Of a stretch of 64,000 nt of DNA, positions 27,635 through 35,589 are shown piece by piece. Origin of the DNA: Chryseobacterium sp. ERMR1:04. GTDB lineage: Bacteria > Bacteroidota > Bacteroidia > Flavobacteriales > Weeksellaceae. The stretch lies in the NCBI RefSeq assembly GCF_001297705.1, contig NZ_LIRF01000003.1, positions 372,001 to 436,000 of the forward strand, given 5' to 3'. The position numbers were made by a program, and so were the translations under genes. The notes under the pieces are model-generated. The model had not been told where the DNA came from, did not search any database, and saw only the letters and a program-made list of their open reading frames with translations. Each line of letters begins with the position of its first letter. The first letter of the stretch is position 1.

Positions 27635-28903
27635 ATGAGCAGAGACAATAATAATTCAGGAAAACCTAAAAGACCGAGAGTTTCAACAAGAAATTCCGGA
27701 AGTTCTCGCGCTCCTAAATCTGGAAATTCTTCAGAATCAAAACCTTTCAAAAAACCTTTTTCTAAAAGCGGTGATAAGAGTTTTGGCCAAAAAGATAGAA
27801 ATGAAAATGGCAATTCAAAATTTGAGAAAAAGCCTTTCAGCAAAAGTGATAGAGATACCGACTCTAGATCTTTTAAAAAACCTGATTCTAGGAGAGGTGA
27901 AACAAATTTTGAGAGCCGTGACCGTGATGAAGATCATGGTTCAAAACCTGGTAGAGAACCTTATATCACTTCACAAAACGAAGGTAGAGAAAGAAAAACA
28001 TACGCTGGAAAATCAGTTTCACAAAGAGGTGGGGTAAGAGATTTTGATCCTAAAGATAACAAAAGAGATAAATACGAAAGAGGTAGCTTAAAATATGGTA
28101 GAAGACCTTCTACCGGAAGCGACAGAGATGAAGACAGAGCTAAATCTTTTGTACAGAAAAGAAGATTAAACAAGATAGAAAAGGATGTTCATAAAGATAC
28201 CATTCGTCTTAATAAATACATTGCCAATTCAGGAATTTGCAGCAGAAGAGAAGCTGACGAATTAATTACTCAAGGTTTAGTAGAAGTAAACGGAAAAGTA
28301 GTAACTGAAATGGGTTATCAGGTTGAAAAGACTGATAAAGTAATTTTTGACGGACAAAATATCACTCCGGAAAAACCTGTTTATGTACTTTTAAATAAAC
28401 CTAAAGGGTATATCTCTACGACAAAAGATGACAAGGCAAGAAAAACAGTAATGGATCTTGTGGCGAATGCTTCTCCGTACCGTGTTTTCCCTGTTGGAAG
28501 ATTAGACCGTTCTACAACGGGTGTTATTCTTTTAACAAATGACGGGCACATGACGAAGAAATTAACGCACCCATCTTTTGATGCGAAAAAAATCTATCAC
28601 GTAACGTTGGATAAAAAACTAACCAATGAAGACTTGAAACTTATTGTTGAAGGTATTCGTTTGGATGAAGGTATTGCTACAGTAGATCAAATCTCATTTA
28701 TCGAAGGTAAACCAAGAAACGAAATCGGAATTGAAATTCACATCGGATGGAACCGTGTGATCAGAAGAATTTTCCAACGATTAGGATATGAAGTAGAAGC
28801 TCTGGATAGAGTAATGTTTGCAGGATTAACGAAGAAAAATATCAAAAGAGGACACTGGAGAATTCTTACAGATTTGGAAGTGAATACTTTGAAAATGCTT
28901 TAA
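27635..28903 (+). CDS. RsuA/RluB-type rRNA pseudouridine synthase with long disordered N-terminus
   Basis: Converts uridine to pseudouridine in rRNA. Residues 1-185 are low-complexity Arg/Lys/Ser/Asp/Gly-rich sequence with repeated KPFSKS and RDRDED-like blocks, probably a disordered RNA-binding arm. An S4 domain follows (IRLNKYIANSGICSRREAD, about 188-206), then the catalytic domain with GRLDRSTTGVILLTNDG (catalytic Asp near 291) and WNRVIRRIFQRLGYEVEAL. Such N-terminal extensions occur in other flavobacterial homologues. The exact rRNA target is unknown. Confidence 0.93.
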   Translation: MSRDNNNSGKPKRPRVSTRNSGSSRAPKSGNSSESKPFKKPFSKSGDKSFGQKDRNENGNSKFEKKPFSKSDRDTDSRSFKKPDSRRGETNFESRDRDEDHGSKPGREPYITSQNEGRERKTYAGKSVSQRGGVRDFDPKDNKRDKYERGSLKYGRRPSTGSDRDEDRAKSFVQKRRLNKIEKDVHKDTIRLNKYIANSGICSRREADELITQGLVEVNGKVVTEMGYQVEKTDKVIFDGQNITPEKPVYVLLNKPKGYISTTKDDKARKTVMDLVANASPYRVFPVGRLDRSTTGVILLTNDGHMTKKLTHPSFDAKKIYHVTLDKKLTNEDLKLIVEGIRLDEGIATVDQISFIEGKPRNEIGIEIHIGWNRVIRRIFQRLGYEVEALDRVMFAGLTKKNIKRGHWRILTDLEVNTLKML

Positions 28904-28937
28904 TTTAAAAAGTAATTTTTAAATTTTAAAAAAATAT

Positions 28938-28967
28938 AAAGACGTTGAAAATTAATTCAACGTCTTT
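28938..28967 (+). terminator. Terminator of the pseudouridine synthase gene
   Basis: AAAGACGTTGAA (28938-28949) pairs with TTCAACGTCTTT (28956-28967), followed by TGTTTTT. Confidence 0.85.
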
Positions 28968-29000
28968 TGTTTTTATATGAGAACCTAAATTGGAAACTTT

Positions 29001-30566
29001 TTATTTATTTAAGAACTGAGGAACTTTCCTCTGAGGATTTGTCTGTTCAAAAGTATAAGCCATTGTAATGAGCTTGCCTTCTTGCCATTTTTCTGCAAAA
29101 AACAATATTCCAACAGGCAATCCATCGATAGATCCCATTGGTAAAGTAATACTGGGATATCCTGCGATGGCAGCAGCTTCCCAGCCTCCAAAAATATCTT
29201 CTCTGTCTCCGTTTTTCAAATCGGTTTTCCAAGCTTCTACGGTTGTTGGAGAGATGATAGCATCAAGAGTATATTTTTTCATGACAAGATTAATTCCTTT
29301 TTCACGACTGCCTTCTTGGGCAATTTTCACTGCTTTTGCATAGTTTTCATCTTTCGTTCCTTTACTTTTGGCGGAAAGTTCTAAAAATTCTTGTCCAAAA
29401 TAGTGTAACTCTTCTTTGTTGTTTTTATTAAAAGCAATCAGCTCATCTATGTTTTTTATCACCGCATTTTTACCTAAAGACGCAAAGTAATTATTTAAGC
29501 CATCTTTATATTCATCAATCATCAATTCTAAAGATTTTTCCTGAACCTCCGGAGAAAGAAGATCTTTATCTATTTCAACAATAATTGCTCCTTGGTTTTC
29601 TAAAAACTTTAAGGTTTGGATAAATAGTTGATCTACTTTTTTACTACTGCCATGGGTCATGCTTTTTAAATATCCCAGCCTTTTACCTTTTAATCCGTTT
29701 AAAGTCAGAAATTGGGTGTAGTCTTTTTGATTAAATTGATCAGATCCCATTGTTTCACGATCTGCTTTGTCTTCGCCTACCATAGTACCCAGACTTATAG
29801 CAATATCTTTTACGGTTCTTGCCATTGGTCCCGCTGTATCCTGTGAACTTGAAATAGGGATGATTCCTTGTCTGGAAATTAATCCTACGGTAGGTTTTAG
29901 TCCAACAATTCCGTTGAGACTGGATGGACAAGTAATAGAACCATTAGTTTCTGTACCCATAGCGATTATACCTAGATTGGCAGAAATAGCAGCTCCTGAG
30001 CCGGCGCTGGAACCACAAGTGTTTCTATCTAAAATGTAGGGATTTTTTGTAAGGCCTCCCAAACCGCTCCAGCCACTTGTAGATTTCATTCCACGAAAGT
30101 TGGCCCATTCACTGAGATTGGTTTTTCCAATAATGACAGCACCGGCTTCTCTTAATTTTTTTACCAAATAGCTGTCTTGTAAAGGGAATGAGTTTTTCAG
30201 AGCCAAAGATCCTGCCGTATTGGGCATTTTATCGTGGGTATCAATATTGTCTTTTAATAAAATAGGAATACCAAACAACGGCTTGTTTTTAAGCTTTGCA
30301 TCCAGATGATCTAGCGAGTCTGCAATTTTTATCGCATCCGGATTGATGGTAATAATAGAATTTAGCTTCACTCCGTTTTTATCAACATCATTAATCCTTT
30401 GCAAATAGGCCTGAACGACTTCTTTTACAGAGGCTTTATTGTTTTTATAGAGGTGCTGAATTTTTTCAATATCGTATTCCAAATATTTAAATTGATGAGC
30501 AGATGTATTTTGTGCTTTTCCTGAAAATGTAAAGAGAAATACAGTAAATAGGATACTTTTTTTCAT
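29001..30566 (-). CDS. Exported amidase (amidase signature family)
   Basis: A 521-residue amidase with signal peptide MKKSILFTVFLFTFSGKAQ. The Ser-Ser-Lys catalytic set is visible: Lys in GIPILLKDNIDT, then CGSSAGSGAAISANLG and GTETNGSITCPSSLNGIVG with the catalytic Ser in the GSITCPSS turn. It probably hydrolyses amides in the periplasm; the substrate is unknown. It is a single gene and converges on the pseudouridine synthase. Confidence 0.92.
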   Translation of the reverse strand: MKKSILFTVFLFTFSGKAQNTSAHQFKYLEYDIEKIQHLYKNNKASVKEVVQAYLQRINDVDKNGVKLNSIITINPDAIKIADSLDHLDAKLKNKPLFGIPILLKDNIDTHDKMPNTAGSLALKNSFPLQDSYLVKKLREAGAVIIGKTNLSEWANFRGMKSTSGWSGLGGLTKNPYILDRNTCGSSAGSGAAISANLGIIAMGTETNGSITCPSSLNGIVGLKPTVGLISRQGIIPISSSQDTAGPMARTVKDIAISLGTMVGEDKADRETMGSDQFNQKDYTQFLTLNGLKGKRLGYLKSMTHGSSKKVDQLFIQTLKFLENQGAIIVEIDKDLLSPEVQEKSLELMIDEYKDGLNNYFASLGKNAVIKNIDELIAFNKNNKEELHYFGQEFLELSAKSKGTKDENYAKAVKIAQEGSREKGINLVMKKYTLDAIISPTTVEAWKTDLKNGDREDIFGGWEAAAIAGYPSITLPMGSIDGLPVGILFFAEKWQEGKLITMAYTFEQTNPQRKVPQFLNK

Positions 30567-30645
30567 AAAAGTGTTTTTTCAAATATAGATAAAATTAATT
30601 ATTTGGGTCACTCCTGTTGATTCTTACAAAGTATTGCTAAATAAA

Positions 30646-30671
30646 AAACGCAACAAATATTTGCTGCGTTT
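30646..30671 (-). terminator. Terminator of pncA
   Basis: On the minus strand AAACGCAGCAAAT pairs with ATTTGTTGCGTTT (one G-U pair), followed by TTTATTT. Confidence 0.8.
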
Positions 30672-30695
30672 GTATGTTATGTATTGATTAAAAGA

Positions 30696-31301
30696 TTATC
30701 CTAAGACTGTTACTCCTTTTTGAATCATATCATAAATTGCGTCTTTGCCGTTATCCGGTTTTACGTTTACCGCACGGGTTCCATTGAAATGAAGGCAAGT
30801 TACATATCCGTTGGCTACTGCATCTGTACAAGTGAATTTCACGCAATAATCCATTGCTAACCCTACAATTTCCAATAACTGAATTTCGTGATATTTTAAG
30901 AAATCATCCAATCCTGTTTTCATAAAGTGGTTGTTATCCTGAAAACCGCTATACGCATCAATTTCAGTGTTTTTTCCTTTTTGAATAACATGAGTTACTT
31001 TGTCTCTGTTAAGGTCTTTATGAAATTCTGCTCCAAAAGTTCCCTGAACACAATGGTCCGGCCACATAAACTGAGGTACCCCATTTAAAATAATACTTTC
31101 CCCAACCTGTCTTCCGTTGTTGCTTGCAAAGCTTTTATGATTCGCAGGATGCCAGTCCTGAGTTAGAATAATTTGATCATACGCATTTTCTTCCATCAGA
31201 AGATTGATGTAAGGAATTACTTCATTAGCTCCAGGAACTGCTAAAGCACCTCCTTCACAAAAATCATTCTGTACATCTACTATTATTAACGCTTTTTTCA
31301 T
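30696..31301 (-). CDS. pncA: Nicotinamidase
   Basis: Deamidates nicotinamide to nicotinic acid for NAD salvage. The 201-residue protein has the Asp9-Lys110-Cys153 catalytic layout (IIVDVQNDFCEGG, VIQKGKNTE, GLAMDYCVKFT) and metal ligands in TQDWHPANHKSF. Length is normal. Its upstream region has been duplicated at 32947-33049, including the first codons. Confidence 0.95.
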   Translation of the reverse strand: MKKALIIVDVQNDFCEGGALAVPGANEVIPYINLLMEENAYDQIILTQDWHPANHKSFASNNGRQVGESIILNGVPQFMWPDHCVQGTFGAEFHKDLNRDKVTHVIQKGKNTEIDAYSGFQDNNHFMKTGLDDFLKYHEIQLLEIVGLAMDYCVKFTCTDAVANGYVTCLHFNGTRAVNVKPDNGKDAIYDMIQKGVTVLG

Positions 31302-31388
31302 ATTTAGATTCTCGAATTATAGATAAATTTATAAAAAATAGTATTCAAATATTTGTCCAAAATATAATTATCGGACAAAACGGCATTT
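31285..31388. repeat. Direct repeat A: pncA start and upstream region
   Basis: Matches repeat B (32947-33049) in the same orientation; over 31308-31388 my hand alignment gives about 66 identities in 82 columns. It includes the first pncA codons and a TTGTCC-N14-GGACAA palindrome (31353-31378). Confidence 0.7.
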
Positions 31389-31434
31389 AGATTAATAATT
31401 TTTGACTGAGATTTTATTTAAAAAAGGTTTTAAA

Positions 31435-31583
31435 TCGCAAAGGCGCAAAGGTTGATGAAAAAATGCTGTTGTAAGGTGCAAGGATTTTATCTACGATAAA
31501 ATTTATACTGTTTTAGATGAAAATCTTTGATTTTCTTGCGGCTTAAAAAAGTATCAAGATTAAAAAACTTTGCGCCTTTGCGA
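31435..31583. repeat. Dispersed palindromic element, copy 1 (MITE-like)
   Basis: The ends are perfect 16-bp inverted repeats: TCGCAAAGGCGCAAAG (31435-31450) and CTTTGCGCCTTTGCGA (31568-31583). Inside are smaller hairpins (TTTTATC-TAC-GATAAAA; AAAATC-TTT-GATTTT) and GTAAGGTGCAAGG. No ORF. A second copy is at 42900-43087. Confidence 0.75.
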
Positions 31584-31665
31584 TTCTCCAACAACACAAT
31601 ATCTCTCTTTATTATAAAAATAATTACTATTTTATTTTCAGGATATAAAACAAATACCAATAGCT

Positions 31666-31673
31666 TATCTTTG
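31666..31673 (+). promoter_or_regulatory. -7 box of the DEAD-box helicase gene
   Basis: TATCTTTG, exact TAnnTTTG, 17 bp before the ATG at 31691. Confidence 0.5.
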
Positions 31674-31690
31674 CAGTAAATAAGTATTTT

Positions 31691-32833
31691 ATGTCATTTG
31701 AATCGTTAGGATTATCACACAATATTATTCATTCTGTTAAAAAGTTAGGCTATCTGAAGCCATTTCCTATACAAGAGCAGGCAATACCTGTTATTTTACA
31801 AGGAAAAGATTTAATGGGAATTGCACAAACAGGTTCCGGAAAAACGGCTTGTTTTGTGATGCCTATCTTAGAAAAACTACAAAATGCAGAGGTTAAGAAA
31901 GACCGTAATATTCAGGTTTTAATATTGGTTCCTACACGTGAGTTGGCTATTCAGATTGATGAGGTTTTTAGAGCTTTTACAGACAACCTGAAGCGTGAGA
32001 TTCGTACGATGGCAGTCTATGGAGGAGTGTCCATCAATCCACAGATGAAAGGAATGTTTGGCGTTGAGGTTTTGATTGCAACACCTGGTCGTTTATTAGA
32101 TTTGATTGATCATAAAGCGTTGAGTATTTCAGGAATCCAACATTTGGTGATTGATGAAGCTGATAAAATGTTTCAGTTAGGTTTTGGGGAAGAAATGAAT
32201 AAGCTTTTCGCTCAAATGCCTGTTATGAAGCAGACTACCTTGTTTTCTGCGACGTTAGATGATAAAGTTTCTGAAATGAAGGAGCGTTTATCAATCAATC
32301 CTACGCTGATTGAGATCAAGAAAGAAGAAGTTGAAATCGATAATATCGAACAATTGGCATATCATGTTTCTCCGGAAAATAAAGGTCCTTTTTTACGTTA
32401 TTTAATTAAAGAAAAGAAGGTTGAAAAAGCATTGATCTTTGTTTCATCTACAAAATCTGCAGATAGTTTAGTTGAAAAATTGAAAAAGAATAAAATTAAA
32501 GCAGTAGCCATTCACAGTCAGAAATCGCAAGGTGCCCGTAGAAATAATTTAGAAGAATTTAAAGTAAATGGGGCTCAGATTTTGGTTGCTACCGATTTGA
32601 TTGGTCGTGGGATCCACATTGAGTCTTTACCGTGTGTTATCAATTACGAATTACCACGTTCGCCACTAGATTATATTCACCGTATTGGTAGAACAGGACG
32701 TGCAGGCGAAAAAGGAACTGCTATTAATATTCTAACAGACGACGAACTGCAGCATTTCAGAGTCATTCAAAAGAAAATGGGTAAGAAAGTTACTTTACAA
32801 AGAACAGAAGGAATCGACTTACATGGATATTAA
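31691..32833 (+). CDS. DEAD-box RNA helicase
   Basis: ATP-dependent RNA unwinding. All motifs of both RecA domains are present: Q-motif (FPIQEQAIP), AQTGSGKT, PTRELAIQ, TPGRLLD, DEAD, SAT, and in domain 2 FVSSTKSAD, ATDLIGRGIH and HRIGRTGRAG. At 380 residues it is the short form without a long C-terminal RNA-binding tail. The gene sits between two copies of the pncA upstream region, so the segment looks inserted or duplicated in. Confidence 0.95.
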   Translation: MSFESLGLSHNIIHSVKKLGYLKPFPIQEQAIPVILQGKDLMGIAQTGSGKTACFVMPILEKLQNAEVKKDRNIQVLILVPTRELAIQIDEVFRAFTDNLKREIRTMAVYGGVSINPQMKGMFGVEVLIATPGRLLDLIDHKALSISGIQHLVIDEADKMFQLGFGEEMNKLFAQMPVMKQTTLFSATLDDKVSEMKERLSINPTLIEIKKEEVEIDNIEQLAYHVSPENKGPFLRYLIKEKKVEKALIFVSSTKSADSLVEKLKKNKIKAVAIHSQKSQGARRNNLEEFKVNGAQILVATDLIGRGIHIESLPCVINYELPRSPLDYIHRIGRTGRAGEKGTAINILTDDELQHFRVIQKKMGKKVTLQRTEGIDLHGY

Positions 32834-32854
32834 TCCATTAAATTATATAACAAG

Positions 32855-32881
32855 AGCTTCAATTTTAATAGAATTGGAGCT
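32855..32881 (+). terminator. Terminator of the DEAD-box helicase gene
   Basis: AGCTTCAATT (32855-32864) pairs with AATTGGAGCT (32872-32881, one G-U), followed by TTTTT. Confidence 0.8.
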
Positions 32882-32946
32882 TTTTTAATTATGATTTCTT
32901 TTCAGTAATACAATTTTACATTGTTAATTGTATTGTAATATGTTCA

Positions 32947-33049
32947 ATTAACATTTTTTTCATTTTAAATTCTCGAATTTTTGATAAATTTACCAAAAAC
33001 TATTATTTGAAAAGTTGTCCAGAATGTGATGATGGACAAAACAGCATTT
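32947..33049. repeat. Direct repeat B: copy of the pncA upstream region
   Basis: Copy of 31285-31388. On the minus strand it keeps a dead pncA start (MKKMLI, then a stop after a few codons). It carries TTGTCC-N13-GGACAA (33015-33039). It ends exactly at the ATG of the next gene and therefore forms its promoter region. Confidence 0.7.
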
Positions 33050-33050
33050 T

Positions 33051-33638
33051 ATGAAAGAATTTACTATAGTTCGAGGACTATTTGATACCAGAAAAAGATC
33101 GTTAGTAATTAACGAGAACTTTATAAAATATGAAGATAAAGACCAAAATGAGAACTTATTTACTATTTTAAAGAAAGAAGATATTGTGGGAATCCGCTAT
33201 GGAATTCATTTTATCAACGGATATAGTATTTATATAGGAAGGGAATATCAGATTTTCATAAGGAACAAATCAAACAAAGAGTTAAAAATTTATTTTAAAC
33301 TCTTTTATGGTAGAAAATTAAATGAAAAACATCAATTGTATAATGATATTTTGGATGAAGTCTGGGATAATTTCATTGGAGACATTTCACAGTCTTATTG
33401 GGTGAAATTTAAAAATAATGAAAAGTTCAATCTGGCTGGAGTTGAAGTTTTAAATGATAGAATAGAATTTGACAAAAATGAAATTTTAATTAAAGACTTA
33501 GATATAAAAACCTACAGACATCATTTTGTAATCTATTCAAAAAATGACCAATATAAAAATAAAATGCTGTATTACCTGAAAGACAAAGATGCTGTAATTC
33601 TATTAGACGTAATAACCAAGATAATTAAAAATGAGTGA
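33051..33638 (+). CDS. Hypothetical protein, first gene of a bacillithiol-associated operon
   Basis: 195 residues, not recognised. No signal peptide or membrane helix. Beta-rich segments with alternating hydrophobic and charged residues (RSLVINENFIKYEDK, IVGIRYGIHFINGYSIYIG, DRIEFDKNEILIKDLDIKTY) suggest two PH-like or other beta-barrel domains (inference). It overlaps the YfiT-type gene by 8 bp, so it is translated with it. Confidence 0.8.
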   Translation: MKEFTIVRGLFDTRKRSLVINENFIKYEDKDQNENLFTILKKEDIVGIRYGIHFINGYSIYIGREYQIFIRNKSNKELKIYFKLFYGRKLNEKHQLYNDILDEVWDNFIGDISQSYWVKFKNNEKFNLAGVEVLNDRIEFDKNEILIKDLDIKTYRHHFVIYSKNDQYKNKMLYYLKDKDAVILLDVITKIIKNE

Positions 33639-34167
33639 TTTAAAACAAAAGAGGTTTCCAATAGGTGAGTACCAACAACCTGAGAGCATCTGTGATATTA
33701 AACTTGATGAATATATTAAAGTCATCAAAAACTTTCCTGAAAAGCTAAAAAACTTAATAGAAGACCTTTCGGATGATCAGTTGGACACGCCTTACAGAGA
33801 TGGGGGCTGGACAGTAAGACAGCTTGTAAACCATATTGCAGACAGCCATATCAACAGTTTTATCCGTCTTAAATTAGCATTAACAGAAGACAACCCAACC
33901 ATCAGACCTTATGACGAAGCCAAATGGGCCGAACTTCAGGATAGTGCCAATATGCCGATAAAGCCGGCTATGAGAATGATAAAAGGAACGCATCAGAGAT
34001 GGGCAGCATTGCTTAAAACACTTACGAATAAACAATTTGAAAGAACTTTTCATCATCCTGAACATCATCAGAATTATGATCTGAGAAGTTATCTTGCCTT
34101 GTATGTTTGGCACTGTAATCATCATTTTGCACACATCGAAAATTTGAAGAAAGAAAAAGGTTGGTAA
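33631..34167 (+). CDS. YfiT family bacillithiol transferase (DinB-like)
   Basis: A DinB-fold metalloprotein, 178 residues. The opening KRFPIGEYQQPE and the His set NHIADSH and WHCNHHFAHI match YfiT/BstA-type proteins, which conjugate bacillithiol to electrophiles. GGWTVRQLVNHIADSH is the clearest block. It overlaps its neighbours on both sides. Confidence 0.9.
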   Translation: MSDLKQKRFPIGEYQQPESICDIKLDEYIKVIKNFPEKLKNLIEDLSDDQLDTPYRDGGWTVRQLVNHIADSHINSFIRLKLALTEDNPTIRPYDEAKWAELQDSANMPIKPAMRMIKGTHQRWAALLKTLTNKQFERTFHHPEHHQNYDLRSYLALYVWHCNHHFAHIENLKKEKGW

Positions 34168-34622
34168 AAAAGAGCCTTCATCATCGGATGTATTTCGAGG
34201 AAATTGTCAACAGAATTTCTAATCTCGCAGAAAATTCTCCAAAAAAATGGGGAAAAATGTCTGCTGCTCAAATGCTAAAGCACTGTGATCTTGTTCTTCA
34301 GGTGGCTTTGCAGAAAATTATTCTTCCGGATATCAACGTTTTATTTGGCGCAGTAGGGATTCTTGCAAAATATGAAATGCAAATGTTTAATAATGGAATT
34401 CCTCGAAATATGCCCACTTTTCAAAAACTAATCGTTAATTTTGAATGTGATTTCGATGAAGGAAAGAAAAATCTTCTAAAAACACTGGATGATTATTGGC
34501 AAGCATTTGAAAATAATCATCTATCTAACCGGCACAAACTTTTTGGTAAAATGACCGAAAAAGACTGGGGCTTTTTAGAGTATAAACATCTTAATCATCA
34601 TCTTAAACAATTTAATGTATGA
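34161..34622 (+). CDS. DUF1569 domain-containing protein
   Basis: 153 residues. KKSLHH at the N-terminus, KKWGKMSAAQMLKHC and the C-terminal WGFLEYKHLNHHLKQF define DUF1569, a DinB-like fold with putative His ligands. The start is taken as TTG at 34161, because the conserved KKSLHH lies before the first ATG (34188). It overlaps YfiT by 7 bp and the next gene by 4 bp. The function is unknown; the context suggests thiol metabolism. Confidence 0.85.
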   Translation: MVKKSLHHRMYFEEIVNRISNLAENSPKKWGKMSAAQMLKHCDLVLQVALQKIILPDINVLFGAVGILAKYEMQMFNNGIPRNMPTFQKLIVNFECDFDEGKKNLLKTLDDYWQAFENNHLSNRHKLFGKMTEKDWGFLEYKHLNHHLKQFNV

Positions 34623-34996
34623 GTTTCTTTGATAAAATATTTGGCGGAAAAGAAGAAAAACCAGAAGAAAAATCTTTCTGGAAAAAAATAGAATCTGAAG
34701 AAGATTTACAAACGGCTATTGAAAATTCTTCCCGTCATAAGATCGGAATATTCAAACATTCTACAAGTTGCTTTATCAGTAAAACGGTATTGCGAAACTT
34801 TGAGAAAGAAATAGAAAATACAGATGAAAAAGTAGATTTGTATTTCTTAGATTTGTTGGCTCACAGACCTATTTCCAATAAAATAGCAGAAGATTTGGGA
34901 GTAAGACATGAAAGCCCGCAATTTATTGTTATTGAAAACGGAAAAGCAATTAGCAACGCTTCACATCAGGATATATCTTTAAGCCAGATCCTCTAA
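34619..34996 (+). CDS. ytxJ: Bacillithiol system redox-active protein YtxJ
   Basis: 125-residue monothiol thioredoxin-fold protein (YtxJ/BrxC family). A charged N-terminal arm is followed by IGIFKHSTSCFISKTVLRNF, with one active cysteine, then HESPQFIVIENG with the cis-Pro. These proteins remove bacillithiol from S-bacillithiolated proteins. The ATG overlaps the DUF1569 stop (ATGA), and the stop overlaps the next start. Confidence 0.92.
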   Translation: MSFFDKIFGGKEEKPEEKSFWKKIESEEDLQTAIENSSRHKIGIFKHSTSCFISKTVLRNFEKEIENTDEKVDLYFLDLLAHRPISNKIAEDLGVRHESPQFIVIENGKAISNASHQDISLSQIL

Positions 34997-35589
34997 TGAA
35001 AAATATTAATAATTATTTATCTAAAGTTTTAAATGTTCCTGTTGAAAAAGTGAACATGTGCAGCTTGCACTATGAAGTAAAGAAAATTCAGAAGAATCAG
35101 TTCATTTTACAATATGGCGAGGTGTGCAGACACATCTACTTTGTAGAAAAAGGACTTTTGAAAATGTATTCTATCGATAAAAACGGGAAGGAACACATTA
35201 TCCAATTCGCTCCTGAAAGTTGGCTGATTTCGGATAGAAGTAGTCTTTATTTTAACGAAAAATCAATTTACTACATTGAGGCTATTGAAGATTGTGAGAT
35301 CCTTTTACTGCATCCGGATTTCATCAGTAAATTGGTAGGAGAGTTCCCAAGCAGCCTTGGAAAAAGTGATGTTTTAGTGCAAAAACATATAAAAAGCCTT
35401 CAAGACAGAATCAATTCTTTATTAGGAGAAACAGCCGAAGAAAGATACATGAAGTTTGTCAAAATGTATCCGGATTTGTTACTGAGAGTTCCCCAATGGA
35501 TGATTGCTTCCTATTTAGGAATTACGCCCGAAAGTTTAAGCCGTGTTCGAAAAGAATTGGCGAGAAAAAACTTTGTTCCGGACAGATAA
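34996..35589 (+). CDS. Crp/Fnr family regulator ending the bacillithiol operon
   Basis: 197 residues: a cyclic-nucleotide-binding-like beta barrel (GEVCRHIYFVEKGLLKMYSI, HIIQFAPESWLISDRSSLYF) and a C-terminal HTH (PQWMIASYLGITPESLSRVRKEL). It lacks the PGELA/RxS signature of cAMP receptors, so the ligand is unknown. It resembles the regulator at 56761 closely, a paralogue. Start and upstream stop overlap as TAATG. Its stop directly abuts the convergent MocR stop with no gap. Confidence 0.9.
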   Translation: MKNINNYLSKVLNVPVEKVNMCSLHYEVKKIQKNQFILQYGEVCRHIYFVEKGLLKMYSIDKNGKEHIIQFAPESWLISDRSSLYFNEKSIYYIEAIEDCEILLLHPDFISKLVGEFPSSLGKSDVLVQKHIKSLQDRINSLLGETAEERYMKFVKMYPDLLLRVPQWMIASYLGITPESLSRVRKELARKNFVPDR

